From Acidobacteriota bacterium (GTDB taxonomy: Bacteria > Acidobacteriota > Terriglobia > Acidiferrales > UBA7541), in the NCBI GenBank assembly GCA_003224195.1, contig QHYP01000024.1, positions 20,761 through 26,426 on the forward strand: a stretch of 5,666 nucleotides of DNA, given 5' to 3'. A program made the translations under genes and the position numbers. Positions 5,124 to 5,666 of the stretch are shown piece after piece (within the stretch, counting starts at the first letter, position 1; each line of letters opens with the position of its first letter). The notes under the pieces were generated by a model that saw only the letters and a list, made by a program, of their open reading frames with translations, was not told the origin of the DNA and made no database searches.

Positions 5124-5666
5124 ATGATTTCCGGCGGGACGCATCTCTGCGCGCGGCGCAAGCTCTTCGCCTGCTTTGCGAGCTCACGCGCATTCCGATG
5201 GCTTTTCATGGTGTCTCTGTTTGTGATTTCTCTTCAGTGTTTCTCCTGTAGCAGCTACAAGCCCTCTTCCACCACGCCTCCGCCGATTTCCGTGTCCGTG
5301 GCGCCCGCGAGCGCTCCCGTGACGGTCAATCAAATGAAGCAGTTCACTGCCACGGTGACGTACGACTCACAGAACATGGGTGTGACGTGGAGCCTGAGTT
5401 GCACCGGAAGCTGCGGATTGCTTTCTCCGAGCTCGACTGCGAACCCTATCACCTACACGGCACCCGCCAATGTACCGAATCCCGCCACGGTGACGCTGAC
5501 GGCCAAGTCGAATGCGGACACCACGAAGACCGGCCAAGCAACGATCACGGTCGTCCAAAGCTCCACGCCCAACATCACCAACTTGAATCCGACGTCGGGA
5601 CCGGTGGGCACCCCCGTGACCATCGCGGGAGCGAACTTTGGCGCGACGCGAGGCACGAGCACAGTA
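5124..5666 (+). CDS. exported Ig-like/IPT-domain surface protein, N-terminal part (3' end outside window)
   Basis: Open for 181 codons to the right edge with no stop. After a basic n-region (residues 1-25) comes a hydrophobic export segment (about 26-41) ending in FSCSS; C42 could be lipid-modified, but the preceding residues are not a canonical lipobox. A Ser/Thr/Pro linker (43-54) follows. Residues 55-144 read as a bacterial Ig-like domain: ISVSVAPASAPVTVNQ, FTATVTYDSQNMGVTWSL, two cysteines (93, 97), then ITYTAPANVPNPATVTLTA and a closing ATITVV strand. From 149, PNITNLNPTSGPVGTPVTIAGANFG is the opening of an IPT/TIG domain. Such proteins are anchored or secreted at the cell surface and bind or scaffold; no enzyme domain is seen yet. 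GGGGTG at 5110-5115 is a fair ribosome binding site eight bases before the ATG. An ATG at codon 29 would lose the basic n-region. Confidence 0.8.
   Translation, partial: MISGGTHLCARRKLFACFASSRAFRWLFMVSLFVISLQCFSCSSYKPSSTTPPPISVSVAPASAPVTVNQMKQFTATVTYDSQNMGVTWSLSCTGSCGLLSPSSTANPITYTAPANVPNPATVTLTAKSNADTTKTGQATITVVQSSTPNITNLNPTSGPVGTPVTIAGANFGATRGTSTV

Overview
The window looks like part of the chromosome of a free-living, moderately GC-rich Gram-negative bacterium, most likely an Acidobacteriota member. This placement is inferred from gene style: a PEP-CTERM-like peptide beside polysaccharide genes, a secreted 8-cysteine protein of a kind I associate with that phylum, and an Ig-like/IPT surface protein. 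There is no rRNA or marker gene to confirm it. I see no tRNA, rRNA, CRISPR array, insertion sequence or phage gene.

Left half (1-2910, + strand): the end of a surface-polysaccharide operon. In order it holds the C-terminal part of a CDP-glucose 4,6-dehydratase-like SDR enzyme, a candidate 32-aa linker ORF, a glucose-1-phosphate cytidylyltransferase, a PIG-L/LmbE-type deacetylase and a family 2 glycosyltransferase. The cytidylyltransferase makes CDP-glucose and the dehydratase converts it to CDP-4-dehydro-6-deoxyglucose. The deacetylase probably removes an acetyl group from a sugar intermediate, and the glycosyltransferase adds a sugar to the growing glycan. Gaps are short or overlapping, so one transcript is likely.

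Middle (2911-3729): about 240 bases with a chain of overlapping inverted repeats lead into a small + strand ORF. It is little more than a signal-peptide-like segment plus a PEP-CTERM-type C-terminus. PEP-CTERM/exosortase sorting is known to be associated with exopolysaccharide loci, so the position is suggestive. After it comes a non-coding stretch holding a clear rho-independent terminator that pairs fully only on the - strand.

Right half (3730-5666): a - strand gene for a secreted protein of unknown function, served by that terminator, then a divergent intergenic region of 473 bases with several small palindromes and a near-identical 15-base direct repeat. Last is a + strand gene for an exported Ig-like/IPT-domain protein that runs off the right edge.
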